DNA of 35,874 nucleotides. Source: a bacterium. Lineage in GTDB: Bacteria; Patescibacteriota; Patescibacteriia; UBA1558; S5-K13. Where the stretch lies: the NCBI GenBank assembly GCA_029555085.1, contig JAKPTO010000008.1, positions 1 to 35,874 on the forward strand. Reading direction: 5' to 3'. Below the pieces are notes generated by a model. It did not search any database and was not told the origin of the DNA. It saw nothing but the letters and a program-made list of their open reading frames with translations. Positions 15,853 through 23,700 of this stretch are shown here, piece after piece. Made by a program: the position numbers and the translations under genes. How positions within the stretch are numbered: the stretch's first letter is position 1; each line of letters starts with the position of its first letter.

Positions 15853-16650
15853 ATGTTAAAAATTTTATTTTTTGGTGATATATCTGGCGCAATTGCAAGA
15901 AAAGCGCTTACAAAGATAGTGCCAAAACTAAAAACTCAATACAAACCAAATCTCATCATAGCCAATGCTGATAATTTAGCTCATGGAAAAGGAGTCACAG
16001 AAAAAACATTATTAGAAATGCAAAAAATCGATATTGATTTTTTCACATGCGGAAATCACGCCTTCAAAAAAGAAAATCCAAATAAAATTATTGCTAATAC
16101 AAAAATAAACTTTATAATTCCTGAAAACATGGAGGATGCTAAATCAGGAAATGGTTATAAAATTGTTGAAATTAATAAAAAAAGAATAGCAATAATTAAT
16201 TTACTTGGAAAAACTTTTATAAAAGAAGCTGGTGACGCAGATTGTCCATTTAAAACATTTGATAAAATTTATAAAAAAATAAAAAGTAAATCAGATATTA
16301 TAATAGTCGATTTTCACGCTGAGACAACAAGTGAAAAAATTGCATTTGGTTTTTATGCCGATGGACGCGCTCATGCAGTGCTGGGAACACACACACATGT
16401 TCAGACAAATGACGCACATTCCCTAGAAAAAGGAACATTATACATAACAGATATTGGTTGGGTTGGAGCAAAAGATTCTGTAATTGGAGTTAAAAAAGAA
16501 ATTATTATTGATAAATTTTTAACGGATTCTAAAATGGTCTTTGATTTTCCCGAAACTGGAATCGTAACAATAAACGCGACGCTTCTTGATATTGATAAAT
16601 CAATGAAAAATAGTACAATAAAATTAATAAACAAAGAAGTATTAATATGA
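15853..16650 (+). CDS. ymdB: YmdB-family metallophosphoesterase (TIGR00282 type)
   Basis: 265 residues with the motifs of the YmdB family: Asp9 (FFGDISG), NADN (38-41), GNH (67-69), DFHAETTSEK with His155, and GTHTHVQT with His180 and His182. B. subtilis YmdB hydrolyses 2',3'- and 3',5'-cyclic nucleotides and sits next to rny, as here; the pair probably links RNA decay with nucleotide signalling. One deviation: the second metal ligand, usually Glu in NxEN, is Asp40 here. The stop overlaps the HU start (ATGA). Confidence 0.9.
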   Translation: MLKILFFGDISGAIARKALTKIVPKLKTQYKPNLIIANADNLAHGKGVTEKTLLEMQKIDIDFFTCGNHAFKKENPNKIIANTKINFIIPENMEDAKSGNGYKIVEINKKRIAIINLLGKTFIKEAGDADCPFKTFDKIYKKIKSKSDIIIVDFHAETTSEKIAFGFYADGRAHAVLGTHTHVQTNDAHSLEKGTLYITDIGWVGAKDSVIGVKKEIIIDKFLTDSKMVFDFPETGIVTINATLLDIDKSMKNSTIKLINKEVLI

Positions 16651-16925
16651 ACAAAATAAAACTTATAGAAGTAATTGCATCAAAGACAAAATTAAACAAA
16701 AAAGAAATAGCTAAGGTTTTAGATATTTTTGAAGAAACCATAATACATGAACTTCAAAAGGGTGATAAGGTAACACTAACTAGCTTTGGTACTTTTGAAA
16801 CCATAACAACAAAACAAAGATACGGTGTTAATCCAAGAAACATTCAAGAAAGAATTATAATTCCTTCGATAAAACTCCCGAAATTCCGCGCAGGAAAAAG
16901 ATTCAAGGATGAAATTAGAAAATAG
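16647..16925 (+). CDS. hup: HU/IHF-family DNA-binding protein
   Basis: 92 residues. The HU signature is present: SFGTFE, then a beta-arm with YGVNPRN (about 59-65) and the C-terminal LPKFRAGKRFKDEI. It bends and compacts DNA as a homodimer. The Pro of the arm tip (NPRN) is kept. Translationally coupled to ymdB by a four-base overlap and followed by a strong terminator. Confidence 0.95.
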   Translation: MNKIKLIEVIASKTKLNKKEIAKVLDIFEETIIHELQKGDKVTLTSFGTFETITTKQRYGVNPRNIQERIIIPSIKLPKFRAGKRFKDEIRK

Positions 16926-16962
16926 ATAAACAAAAATATAAGTTGATATCTTGTACAATTTT

Positions 16963-16987
16963 AAAAAAGACCTAATGGTCTTTTTTA
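16963..16987. terminator. Bidirectional terminator (HU / C39 peptidase)
   Basis: AAAAAGACC-TAAT-GGTCTTTTT with T runs on both strands. Confidence 0.92.
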
Positions 16988-17023
16988 TGTATAAACTTTA
17001 TTGCCTATCGACGGTAAATTTCA

Positions 17024-17860
17024 CTATTTTAATATTATTCCAACCTTTATATTTGCATTTGGCGTTCCTATATTATAATCCCAATCCGCGATTGCATTAA
17101 ATAAAATATCTGAATTATATATATAATCTTTTCCCTTTCTTGTGCCTGGATCATTTGTAATAATTGCTCCATCTTTTGTGTATCCTTTTACAACGAGCAT
17201 ATGATAAATTGGTCCCGGAGATTTAAAATTTGGATTATGTAATTCTCTGCCAAGCGCTGGTAAAATTAACGGATTTCCATTTGATAAAATTGATTTTATA
17301 TCTTCAATTGATTTTAATTGTACAATTTGTGAATCTAATCCAAAAAATTTATTTGCTAAATATGCTGTGGTTGTTGCTGATAAATTATAGTGTCCACTAA
17401 AAATTTCATTTTGTAAATTTATCATAGCACCAATATCTTTCATAGCTGAGTCCACTGTAATATTTTTATTATTTAAAAATGAATAAACCATTAAAATACT
17501 TGCTTCCTCGCAACCTTCTTTATAAACTCCATCCCATTTTTGATCTGGCGATTGAATTGTAAATGGAACTTTTAAATTTATTTCTTGTTTAGTTGTTTCA
17601 GTATGTAAATTCGTGGATTCGATACTGTCACTTTTTTGTATAGATGGCTCGTGAATTGTCTCTATAGAATTATTTTTATCATTATCGTCTTTTAAATCCA
17701 CCTTGAAAGATGATATATCCTCTACAGATTGTTCTTCTGGTAAATTAACTTTTTTTGAATTAATAAAATATTCTTTAATTGCTATTCTTTTAAAATACAA
17801 AATAAATCCAAAAATAATTAGAATTAAAAAGATCAAATATATTTTATATCTTTTAGACAT
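17024..17860 (-). CDS. Membrane-anchored C39-family cysteine peptidase-like protein
   Basis: 278 residues. One N-terminal membrane helix (about 6-24) is followed by an acidic Ser/Thr/Asp-rich linker (40-95) and a papain-like C39_2 domain: Cys117 in EGCEEASILM, His220 in IYHMLVVKGY and Asp237 in ITNDPGT. VPFTIQSP (98-105) carries the Gln of the oxyanion hole. The domain should face outside, tethered to the membrane. Family members cleave peptides or peptidoglycan cross-bridges; no ABC exporter is nearby, so bacteriocin-leader processing is unlikely. The start overlaps the Nudix gene by eight bases; last gene of the cluster. Confidence 0.83.
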   Translation of the reverse strand: MSKRYKIYLIFLILIIFGFILYFKRIAIKEYFINSKKVNLPEEQSVEDISSFKVDLKDDNDKNNSIETIHEPSIQKSDSIESTNLHTETTKQEINLKVPFTIQSPDQKWDGVYKEGCEEASILMVYSFLNNKNITVDSAMKDIGAMINLQNEIFSGHYNLSATTTAYLANKFFGLDSQIVQLKSIEDIKSILSNGNPLILPALGRELHNPNFKSPGPIYHMLVVKGYTKDGAIITNDPGTRKGKDYIYNSDILFNAIADWDYNIGTPNANIKVGIILK

Positions 17861-18245
17861 TTAATTCTTTGTTTAAATATTTTTCACAAAAAATTATTGC
17901 ATTTGGAGCGAGTTTATAATTTTTGTAATCTTTTATTGGTAACCACAATATATCGCTATGCTCTATTCCGTCCGCATAAGGCATGCCACTTTCTATGTTT
18001 GCTAAAAATTTATGACTAACATATGTCTTTCCGTTTTTTTCAAATTCAATGGCAACTAAATGTTTTAGTATTTTTACCTTGCATCCTATCTCTTCCATTG
18101 TTTCCCTAAGCGCAGCTTCACTTATTGATTCGTCCTCTTCTACCTTTCCGCCAGGAAATTCCCAATAATCATCAATGTCTTTATATAAAAGTAATAATTT
18201 TTCATCTTCTATGATAGCGCAACCAGATAAAATAATTTTATCCAT
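17853..18245 (-). CDS. Nudix hydrolase (MutT-like)
   Basis: 130 residues with a perfect Nudix box G-x5-E-x7-RE-x2-EE-x-G beginning at Gly33 of FPGGKVEEDES and ending with RETMEEIG. It should hydrolyse a nucleoside diphosphate linked to another moiety; size and order resemble MutT/8-oxo-dGTP or general NTP pyrophosphohydrolases. The gene sits four bases after the Mur ligase and overlaps the C39 peptidase, so its place in a wall-gene cluster may reflect operon packing or hydrolysis of a nucleotide-sugar by-product. Substrate unknown. Confidence 0.9.
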   Translation of the reverse strand: MDKIILSGCAIIEDEKLLLLYKDIDDYWEFPGGKVEEDESISEAALRETMEEIGCKVKILKHLVAIEFEKNGKTYVSHKFLANIESGMPYADGIEHSDILWLPIKDYKNYKLAPNAIIFCEKYLNKELNV

Positions 18246-18249
18246 ATAT

Positions 18250-19554
18250 TTAATGATTAGACCTTGATTTTAGTTCCTCTCTGGTGACAACTCTATCGTC
18301 CCAGGAAATTTTATGTCCATTTTTCACACAGATAAATTGCTCTGCCCCTTTTCCTGTTATTAAAACCATATCATCTTTTTCCGCTAATTCAATTGCTTTT
18401 CTTATTGCAAGTCGTCTATCTAATATTTTAAATAAATTTTTATCCAATTCTTTCCCGGCATCAATTGCACCACTAGAAACATTATCTATAATTTGCATTG
18501 GATCATCATCGTATGGATCTTCATTTGTTACAATTACAATATCTGCTTTATTGCCTGCCATTTTTCCTAGAATTGGTTGCCTGTCTTTATCTCTGCCACC
18601 ACCACATGAACCAATCACATGAATCAATTTTTCAAAATAAAATAAATCTATTGCTTTATATAAATTTTTTAAACTTTCTACCTCTGGAGCATAATCTATT
18701 AAAACCCTAAAATCTTGTCCCTCGTTTATAAATTCCATTCTCCCTGGAGTTCTCGTATAATCCCTTACGAACTTTATACATTTTTCAATTGGTACCCCGA
18801 GTGAATTACATATAGCTATTGCGCACAAAACATTATAAATATTAAACTCCCCTACTAAGTTTGTTGTAACAGTATGACCATTTAAATCAAATTTTTCTGG
18901 TTTAAGAGAAATATTTTTTGCCTGATATTCACTATATCTATTTATACTATAACCAATTTTTATATCCGCATCATATGATAAAAATTCCCCAGAATAAATA
19001 TCGTCCCTATTTACAACCATAATATTATCCTGCCTCTTAGCATTTATTATTTTATTTCCATAGCGAGTCAGGTGTTTAAATAACTGTAATTTAGCTTTTT
19101 TATAATTATCAAAACTCCCGTGTGATTCAATATGCTCTGGAGTTAAATTTGTAAAAACAACAACATCATAATTAATTCCTAAATGTCTATATTGTTTTAT
19201 TCCCTCTGAAGATGTTTCTATAATTGCATACTGACAACCAGCTTTAACCATTTTCCTCAACAATTTCTGCAACATAAACCTACCCGTCATTGTCATTTTT
19301 CTATCGTTAAGCCACCTTTCATCTCCTGTCTTAAATTCAATTGTTGATGTAAATCCTGTTTTATATCCACAACTTTCCAAAATATGTGAAGTTAAAGCAA
19401 TTGTAGTTGATTTTCCATTTGTTCCTGTTACTCCTATTACAATTAGTTTATTAGATGCATTGCCATAAATTTTTGAAGCTAAAATAGCAATATATTTATG
19501 ATAAAAATCTACAAAATTCCTGGGCAATATTTTTTTTATTATTTTTTTAAGCAT
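18250..19554 (-). CDS. murE: MurE-like Mur ligase without the N-terminal UDP-binding domain
   Basis: 434 residues. The ATP site is GTNGKST (44-50); ETSSEG (113-118), the carbamylated-lysine region around YKKAK (151-155) and SCGGGRDKDRQP (316-327) are MurE-like. Differences: only about 35 residues precede the P-loop, so the usual uridine-binding N-terminal domain is missing. The DYAHTPD motif reads DYAPEVES (287-294). GKGHE reads GKGAE. The substrate motif DNPR of meso-DAP enzymes is EDPYDDDP (345-352), closer to the lysine-type motif. It adds the third residue to UDP-MurNAc-dipeptide or does a related reaction. Neighbour FemAB favours a diamine with a bridge, such as Lys. Confidence 0.82.
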   Translation of the reverse strand: MLKKIIKKILPRNFVDFYHKYIAILASKIYGNASNKLIVIGVTGTNGKSTTIALTSHILESCGYKTGFTSTIEFKTGDERWLNDRKMTMTGRFMLQKLLRKMVKAGCQYAIIETSSEGIKQYRHLGINYDVVVFTNLTPEHIESHGSFDNYKKAKLQLFKHLTRYGNKIINAKRQDNIMVVNRDDIYSGEFLSYDADIKIGYSINRYSEYQAKNISLKPEKFDLNGHTVTTNLVGEFNIYNVLCAIAICNSLGVPIEKCIKFVRDYTRTPGRMEFINEGQDFRVLIDYAPEVESLKNLYKAIDLFYFEKLIHVIGSCGGGRDKDRQPILGKMAGNKADIVIVTNEDPYDDDPMQIIDNVSSGAIDAGKELDKNLFKILDRRLAIRKAIELAEKDDMVLITGKGAEQFICVKNGHKISWDDRVVTREELKSRSNH

Positions 19555-19555
19555 A

Positions 19556-20557
19556 TTAAATAATTTTCTTTATAAAATTATAAAGTCTATAATAATCCTT
19601 ATCATATACAACATCAAATGTTCCAGGGAAAACCATTTCAAATCCGCCAAATCCCTTTTTAAACCTTGTGAATCCATGCCATCTGTCTTTTGTATCATCA
19701 GTTTTTGCAATTCCCCAAAAATCATAATACTTATAATTATTTTCTTTTGCCCATCTAATTTGATTCCATTGGAGTAAATGTGGTGCCATTAAATTTTTGT
19801 ATTCATCAGACGATGCACCGTGTAAATATGTGACAGTATCACCAAAACTGATAATTATATTTGCGCAAATAACTTTTTCATCCTTTTTCGCAATCCATAA
19901 ATCAACATTTTTATCAAACGCTTTTAACATTTTCTCATAATAGTAACCCGGGTGTGATTTAAAATTGTCTCTTTTAGATGTTTTTTCTATTAAACTCAAA
20001 AAAGTTTCAATGTATTTTTTTTCTTTATTTGTTTTTATGGTTTGTATTCCCCTTTTCTCTGCTAATCTGATATTATATCTTGTTTTTCCATGCATTTCTT
20101 TTAATAACTCCTCCTCGCTTTTTGATAAATCTAAAATTAAAGTTTTCGATGGTTGAAAATCTTTCACCTTTTTAATTTGTTTTATATTTTTTGGAGTAAA
20201 ATTTGGTTCAAATTTAAAAAATATATTTTTTATCTTAAATTCTTTAATACAAATATCTCTAAATAATTTAAAAAGTGTAGTACTTATTTCTGTTTTTTTA
20301 GAATTATCTAAATCATCTTTTATAATAGGCCCTCGAGGAGTATATAAATATCCAAAACTAAGTGGTAATTTTTTTTCTACTATAATACATGCTCCCAATA
20401 ATTTATCGCTATCATTGTCATCAAAAAATCCATATCTCCAAACTTTTTTCCCAAGTGAAATTTGAAAATCCTCCCAAAAAGAACTCTCTAAAAATTGAGA
20501 GTGTTCTATGCTAGATGAAAAATTATCTAATTCTTTTTTTGAAATAATTCTTAACAT
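19556..20557 (-). CDS. FemAB/FemX-family peptidoglycan bridge aminoacyltransferase
   Basis: 333 residues with the twin GNAT fold of FemAB. Blocks include LPLSFGYLYTPRGPI near 64-78, MHGKTRYNIRLAEKRGI (about 154-170), a central TSKRDNF and the C-terminal YYDFWGIA...DRWHGFTRFKKGFGG. The KTRYNIR and FKKGFGG elements are highly typical. Fem proteins transfer amino acids from aminoacyl-tRNA to the third-residue side chain of lipid II, building a cross-bridge at the inner membrane face. The short size suggests it lacks the coiled-coil arm of S. aureus FemA. It lies one base upstream of the Mur ligase. Confidence 0.87.
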   Translation of the reverse strand: MLRIISKKELDNFSSSIEHSQFLESSFWEDFQISLGKKVWRYGFFDDNDSDKLLGACIIVEKKLPLSFGYLYTPRGPIIKDDLDNSKKTEISTTLFKLFRDICIKEFKIKNIFFKFEPNFTPKNIKQIKKVKDFQPSKTLILDLSKSEEELLKEMHGKTRYNIRLAEKRGIQTIKTNKEKKYIETFLSLIEKTSKRDNFKSHPGYYYEKMLKAFDKNVDLWIAKKDEKVICANIIISFGDTVTYLHGASSDEYKNLMAPHLLQWNQIRWAKENNYKYYDFWGIAKTDDTKDRWHGFTRFKKGFGGFEMVFPGTFDVVYDKDYYRLYNFIKKII

Positions 20558-20586
20558 TTTGTTTTATTTTATCTTACTAAAGCAAA

Positions 20587-21159
20587 TTATTTTTTTAAAA
20601 ACTTAAGAGCGGTTTTAACTTTTTCTTTTGTATCGATGTCTTTTGGAATTTTGTTATAAATACTTCTTATCTCATAATCTGAAAATCCCAAAGCATTTAA
20701 TGCTTCAAAAACTTCTAAATCAGATCCTTCGACATTATTGGGATTATTTGAAAACCCAGAAAAACCTAACTTACTCTTTAACTCAATAATAATTTTTTCA
20801 GCAGTTTTAGTTCCTATTCCGGAAATTTTTTTAAATATATCCACATCTCCTGTGGCAATGGCGGATTTAAGATCACTGACCTCTGAAATCGACAAAACAT
20901 TTATTGCGGACTTAGGCCCCACACCAGGCACTGATAAGAGCTGAATAAAAAATTCCCTTTCTTCAAAATTGGAAAATCCATAAAGTTCCTGAGCATCTTC
21001 ACGCTGTTTATGATAAACAAACAAATCAATATCTTGATCTTGTCTTATTTTTTCCAAAAATTTACACGAAACAAAAATTTCATAACCAATATCATCAACT
21101 AATAAAATAATTGATTTGTCTGTTTTTTTTATTATTTTCCCTTTTAAATAGGCTATCAT
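20587..21159 (-). CDS. ruvA: Holliday junction helicase subunit RuvA
   Basis: 190 residues. An N-terminal OB domain (MIAYLKGKII...VDDIGYEIFV) is followed by two helix-hairpin-helix motifs, PGVGPKSAIN (78-87) and SGIGTKTAEK (113-122), and a small C-terminal domain (about 145-190) that contacts RuvB. RuvA tetramers bind four-way junctions and load RuvB for branch migration. ruvB and ruvC are not in the window. It has its own promoter and is followed after 29 bases by the FemAB gene. Confidence 0.96.
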   Translation of the reverse strand: MIAYLKGKIIKKTDKSIILLVDDIGYEIFVSCKFLEKIRQDQDIDLFVYHKQREDAQELYGFSNFEEREFFIQLLSVPGVGPKSAINVLSISEVSDLKSAIATGDVDIFKKISGIGTKTAEKIIIELKSKLGFSGFSNNPNNVEGSDLEVFEALNALGFSDYEIRSIYNKIPKDIDTKEKVKTALKFLKK

Positions 21160-21179
21160 ATAAATTTATATACATATCT

Positions 21180-21208
21180 ATAATAAAACAATTTTTGTGT
21201 TTTAACAA
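21180..21208 (-). promoter_or_regulatory. ruvA promoter
   Basis: Minus strand TTGTTA (21208-21203), 17 bases, TATTAT (21185-21180); leader about 15 bases. Confidence 0.65.
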
Positions 21209-21219
21209 ATATCACACGG

Positions 21220-21247
21220 TTGACATTTCTATAATTTAGGTTAATAT
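21220..21247 (+). promoter_or_regulatory. Promoter of the membrane-protein gene
   Basis: TTGACA (21220-21225), 16 bases, TAATAT (21242-21247). Confidence 0.6.
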
Positions 21248-21278
21248 GAAATATAAAAAATAAAATATGGGAGGAACA

Positions 21279-22085
21279 ATGTTTGACGATTTTATTAATG
21301 GGATTATAAAAGAGGTTAATTCTGTTGTAAAATATGCACTAAAAGACAAAATTTTCTTACTATGTTCTTTGACTGCTGTTATTGTGCTTTTACTTGGTCT
21401 ATTATGTTGGTTAAATAAACTAGAATGGGCCATTGTTCTACTAACAATATCTATTTCAATGAGCAAAGCGCTTAGTTATGCCTATGCTCGTTCTAACGAT
21501 CAGGTGGAAAAAAAACTTGTCACGGGAACTGAATTAATGCTTTGTACGGTTATAGCCGTAATAATTGGCGTTCTCGTTTTCTATGACAAGACAATACAAA
21601 ACCCCCTGTATATATACAATCGAATATATGGGAAAGAAGGTATTGTTTATGTAGTATGCATCATTGTACCAATACTAATTGCAATATTCTCAAAAATTAT
21701 AATTAATTCCGGAGAACCACTTTATGGTGGTATTGTATCTGTACATTCAGCGTTTACAATTTCCCTGTTCTTTATAAACTCTCATAATGCCACAACTTTT
21801 TTCCTACTTATAATACCTGCTATTTCAATATTGCTTCCCAGGTGTATTTCTACAAACACTTGGCTCAAAACATCTCTCAAAATCTCAGGGACACTAAGTA
21901 TGGCAACTCTATGCATATTAACAATACTAAGCAAAAGAAACATAGTTCTAATACTCGCTAATTTTCTTATGCTTTTATTGGTTGTTTTATGCCAAGGGAA
22001 ACCCGTGCACAAAAAAATGGAAATATTTTTCGGAATATTAGTTGGAGCTATTTGCTCCACTATAATTCTGAGTATATTCTTATAA
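21279..22085 (+). CDS. Polytopic membrane protein, possibly a degenerate DgkA-PAP2-like protein
   Basis: 268 residues with about seven or eight membrane helices. The N-terminal 80 residues recall diacylglycerol/undecaprenol kinase (DgkA): VKYALKDK, then GLLCWLNKLEWAIVLL, but the catalytic Glu-rich ALEMINTAIE element is replaced by SKALSYAYARS. Around the middle, YGGIVSVHSAFTISLF resembles the GGMPSGHSA block of PAP2 phosphatases with Pro and Gly lost. DgkA-PAP2 arrangements are known, so this may be an inactive or altered relative; similarity is weak. Start chosen at 21279 because GGAGG (21270-21274) sits four bases upstream; an ATG at 21267 overlaps that SD. Higher GC than average. Confidence 0.5.
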   Translation: MFDDFINGIIKEVNSVVKYALKDKIFLLCSLTAVIVLLLGLLCWLNKLEWAIVLLTISISMSKALSYAYARSNDQVEKKLVTGTELMLCTVIAVIIGVLVFYDKTIQNPLYIYNRIYGKEGIVYVVCIIVPILIAIFSKIIINSGEPLYGGIVSVHSAFTISLFFINSHNATTFFLLIIPAISILLPRCISTNTWLKTSLKISGTLSMATLCILTILSKRNIVLILANFLMLLLVVLCQGKPVHKKMEIFFGILVGAICSTIILSIFL

Positions 22086-22089
22086 ATTT

Positions 22090-22126
22090 AGCACTCATGG
22101 AATAATTAATTCTGTGGGTGCTTTTT
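22090..22126 (+). terminator. Terminator of the membrane-protein gene
   Basis: AGCACTCA (22090-22097) pairs with TGGGTGCT (22115-22122), plus an inner GAAT/ATTC, then TTTTT. Confidence 0.85.
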
Positions 22127-22151
22127 ATTTTTTCATGAAATAAAATAAAAT

Positions 22152-22173
22152 AAGGAGAGCGAGTGCTCTCCTT
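22152..22173 (-). terminator. Terminator of the Bax inhibitor-1 family gene
   Basis: AAGGAGAGC-GAGT-GCTCTCCTT stem with a T-rich tail on the minus strand. Confidence 0.82.
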
Positions 22174-22187
22174 TATTATTCGTATTA

Positions 22188-22856
22188 TTAATCTCGACTC
22201 TTAATGCTTAAAAGAGTCAAAAATAAGTTGATAATACTTAAATAAAGATTAATTGCCACATCAATGGCATTATCTACTGTCTTGGTAACTTGACTAGCTT
22301 TGTACATATCATAGCCTATGTACAGAGAGAATAACCCTGCAGCCAAGTAGTCTATCCATGATAAACTCTGCAAAGACGGCATAAAAATTTGCAAAGTCCT
22401 TACACATAAAAGACCACAAAGTCCCAAGAACAGTTGATATCCCAATCTCTCAAAGAGTCTAGGAAATGCGATACCCACACAACCCATGACTCCAGTTATC
22501 ATGGTTGTGATTAAAATTGGATCTCTAATGTCTAGGCCCAACCTATTTAAAACAGGACCAAGCATAGCCCCAATGGGGATAACGAACATGTTGTACCCAG
22601 CAAAAGATACAATCCAGTTATCGCTTATTATGGCTATGAACATCCCCAAATTAGATATTACAAAGCCAAGAAAAAAAACTAGAAAGGCGTTGAGTTTCCA
22701 CTGCGCCATTAACTCGGCCAATATGGCAGTTCCTATGAACCCCCACAGCAATACAAATACGAGAATACAATAAAATACTCTCTTGCTAACTGTATCTCGT
22801 CGACCATAGCGTTCAAAAACGCCAGTAGTGCACTTATTAGTGGTTGATTTGCTCAT
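22188..22856 (-). CDS. Bax inhibitor-1 (BI-1/YccA/YetJ) family membrane protein
   Basis: 222 residues with seven membrane helices after a polar 25-residue N-terminus. The C-terminal pattern YIGYDMYKAS (about 179-188), then IDVAINLYLSIINLFLTLL, is the BI-1 signature, with an Asp in each of the last two helices as in the pH-sensing pair of B. subtilis YetJ. Family members act as calcium-leak channels or interact with membrane proteases such as FtsH. AAGGAGG lies six bases before the ATG. GC is visibly above that of core genes, and the promoter resembles that of purA. Confidence 0.88.
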   Translation of the reverse strand: MSKSTTNKCTTGVFERYGRRDTVSKRVFYCILVFVLLWGFIGTAILAELMAQWKLNAFLVFFLGFVISNLGMFIAIISDNWIVSFAGYNMFVIPIGAMLGPVLNRLGLDIRDPILITTMITGVMGCVGIAFPRLFERLGYQLFLGLCGLLCVRTLQIFMPSLQSLSWIDYLAAGLFSLYIGYDMYKASQVTKTVDNAIDVAINLYLSIINLFLTLLSIKSRD

Positions 22857-22889
22857 GCAATTCCTCCTTGTTGATTTTTTTAATTTATT

Positions 22890-22917
22890 AGTTTAGCATA
22901 TATATAAACAAAGTCAA
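22890..22917 (-). promoter_or_regulatory. Promoter of the BI-1 family gene
   Basis: Minus strand TTGACT (22917-22912), 16 bases, TGC-TAAACT extended -10 (hexamer 22895-22890). Confidence 0.55.
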
Positions 22918-22920
22918 TAT

Positions 22921-23679
22921 ATGAAAAATCCATTATTAAATATCAAACTTATAAATAAAATATCAAACGATAAAAATGCTAAATTTATTTTAGTTCACAA
23001 AGAACTCGGCAAGTCGTCTTTTTTTGTTATAAAACAAATTAAATCAATTACTAGTATTAAAAAAGTTGGATTTTCAGGAACATTAGATCCAATGGCAAGC
23101 GGACTTTTAATTATAGCCACATCATCTGCCACAAAATTTCTCGATGCCTTTCATTTTTTAGATAAAATATACACTGCTAAAATAGAATTTGGTAAAATTT
23201 CAAACACTTACGATACAGAAGGAAATATAAAAATTACAAAAGTATATAAAAAACCAACAATCAATGAAATCAAAAATATAATTGATAAAAAATTTATAGG
23301 AGAGATATTGCAAACACCTCCAATGTTCAGCGCTAAAAAAATAAATGGTAAAAATGCCTATGAATTAGCGAGAAAAGGTGAAAAGTTAAAAATTAAACCA
23401 GTAAAAATAAAAGTGAATAATATTAAAATTAAAAAATACGATTTTCCATTTTTAGAATTAGAAATAAACTGCTCAAAAGGGACCTATATTAGGTCAATTG
23501 CAAACGATTTAGGAAAAAAATTAAAAACTGGAGGGGTATTAGTAGAGCTACAAAGAACAAAAATCGGACAATTTGATATAAAAGATGCAGTTAAACAAAG
23601 TGATTTATCGAAAGAAACATTAGAAAAAAATAAATTAAACATTAAATATGTTATCAAAAAAATAAAAGGAGAGAACTAG
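22921..23679 (+). CDS. truB: tRNA pseudouridine-55 synthase
   Basis: 252 residues. The catalytic Asp56 sits in GFSGTLDPMASGLL, and the usual GKISNTYDTEG, MFSAKKINGKNAYELARKG and CSKGTYIRSIANDLG blocks follow. TruB makes psi-55 in the T loop of tRNAs and acts as an RNA chaperone. It is shorter than E. coli TruB and lacks most of the C-terminal PUA-like part, which is common in small genomes. No SD; it diverges from the BI-1 gene across 64 bases. The stop codon lies in the loop of its terminator. Confidence 0.95.
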   Translation: MKNPLLNIKLINKISNDKNAKFILVHKELGKSSFFVIKQIKSITSIKKVGFSGTLDPMASGLLIIATSSATKFLDAFHFLDKIYTAKIEFGKISNTYDTEGNIKITKVYKKPTINEIKNIIDKKFIGEILQTPPMFSAKKINGKNAYELARKGEKLKIKPVKIKVNNIKIKKYDFPFLELEINCSKGTYIRSIANDLGKKLKTGGVLVELQRTKIGQFDIKDAVKQSDLSKETLEKNKLNIKYVIKKIKGEN

Positions 23680-23693
23680 TCTCTCCGTTTTTT
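23668..23693 (+). terminator. truB terminator overlapping its stop codon
   Basis: GGAGAG-AACTAGT-CTCTCC then GTTTTTT. The TAG stop (23677-23679) is in the loop. Confidence 0.88.
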
Positions 23694-23700
23694 ATCATGC

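Noticed and set aside
17024-17860. Bacteriocin-exporter leader peptidase
   Set aside because: C39-like fold, but no ABC transporter domain or double-glycine precursor gene nearby.
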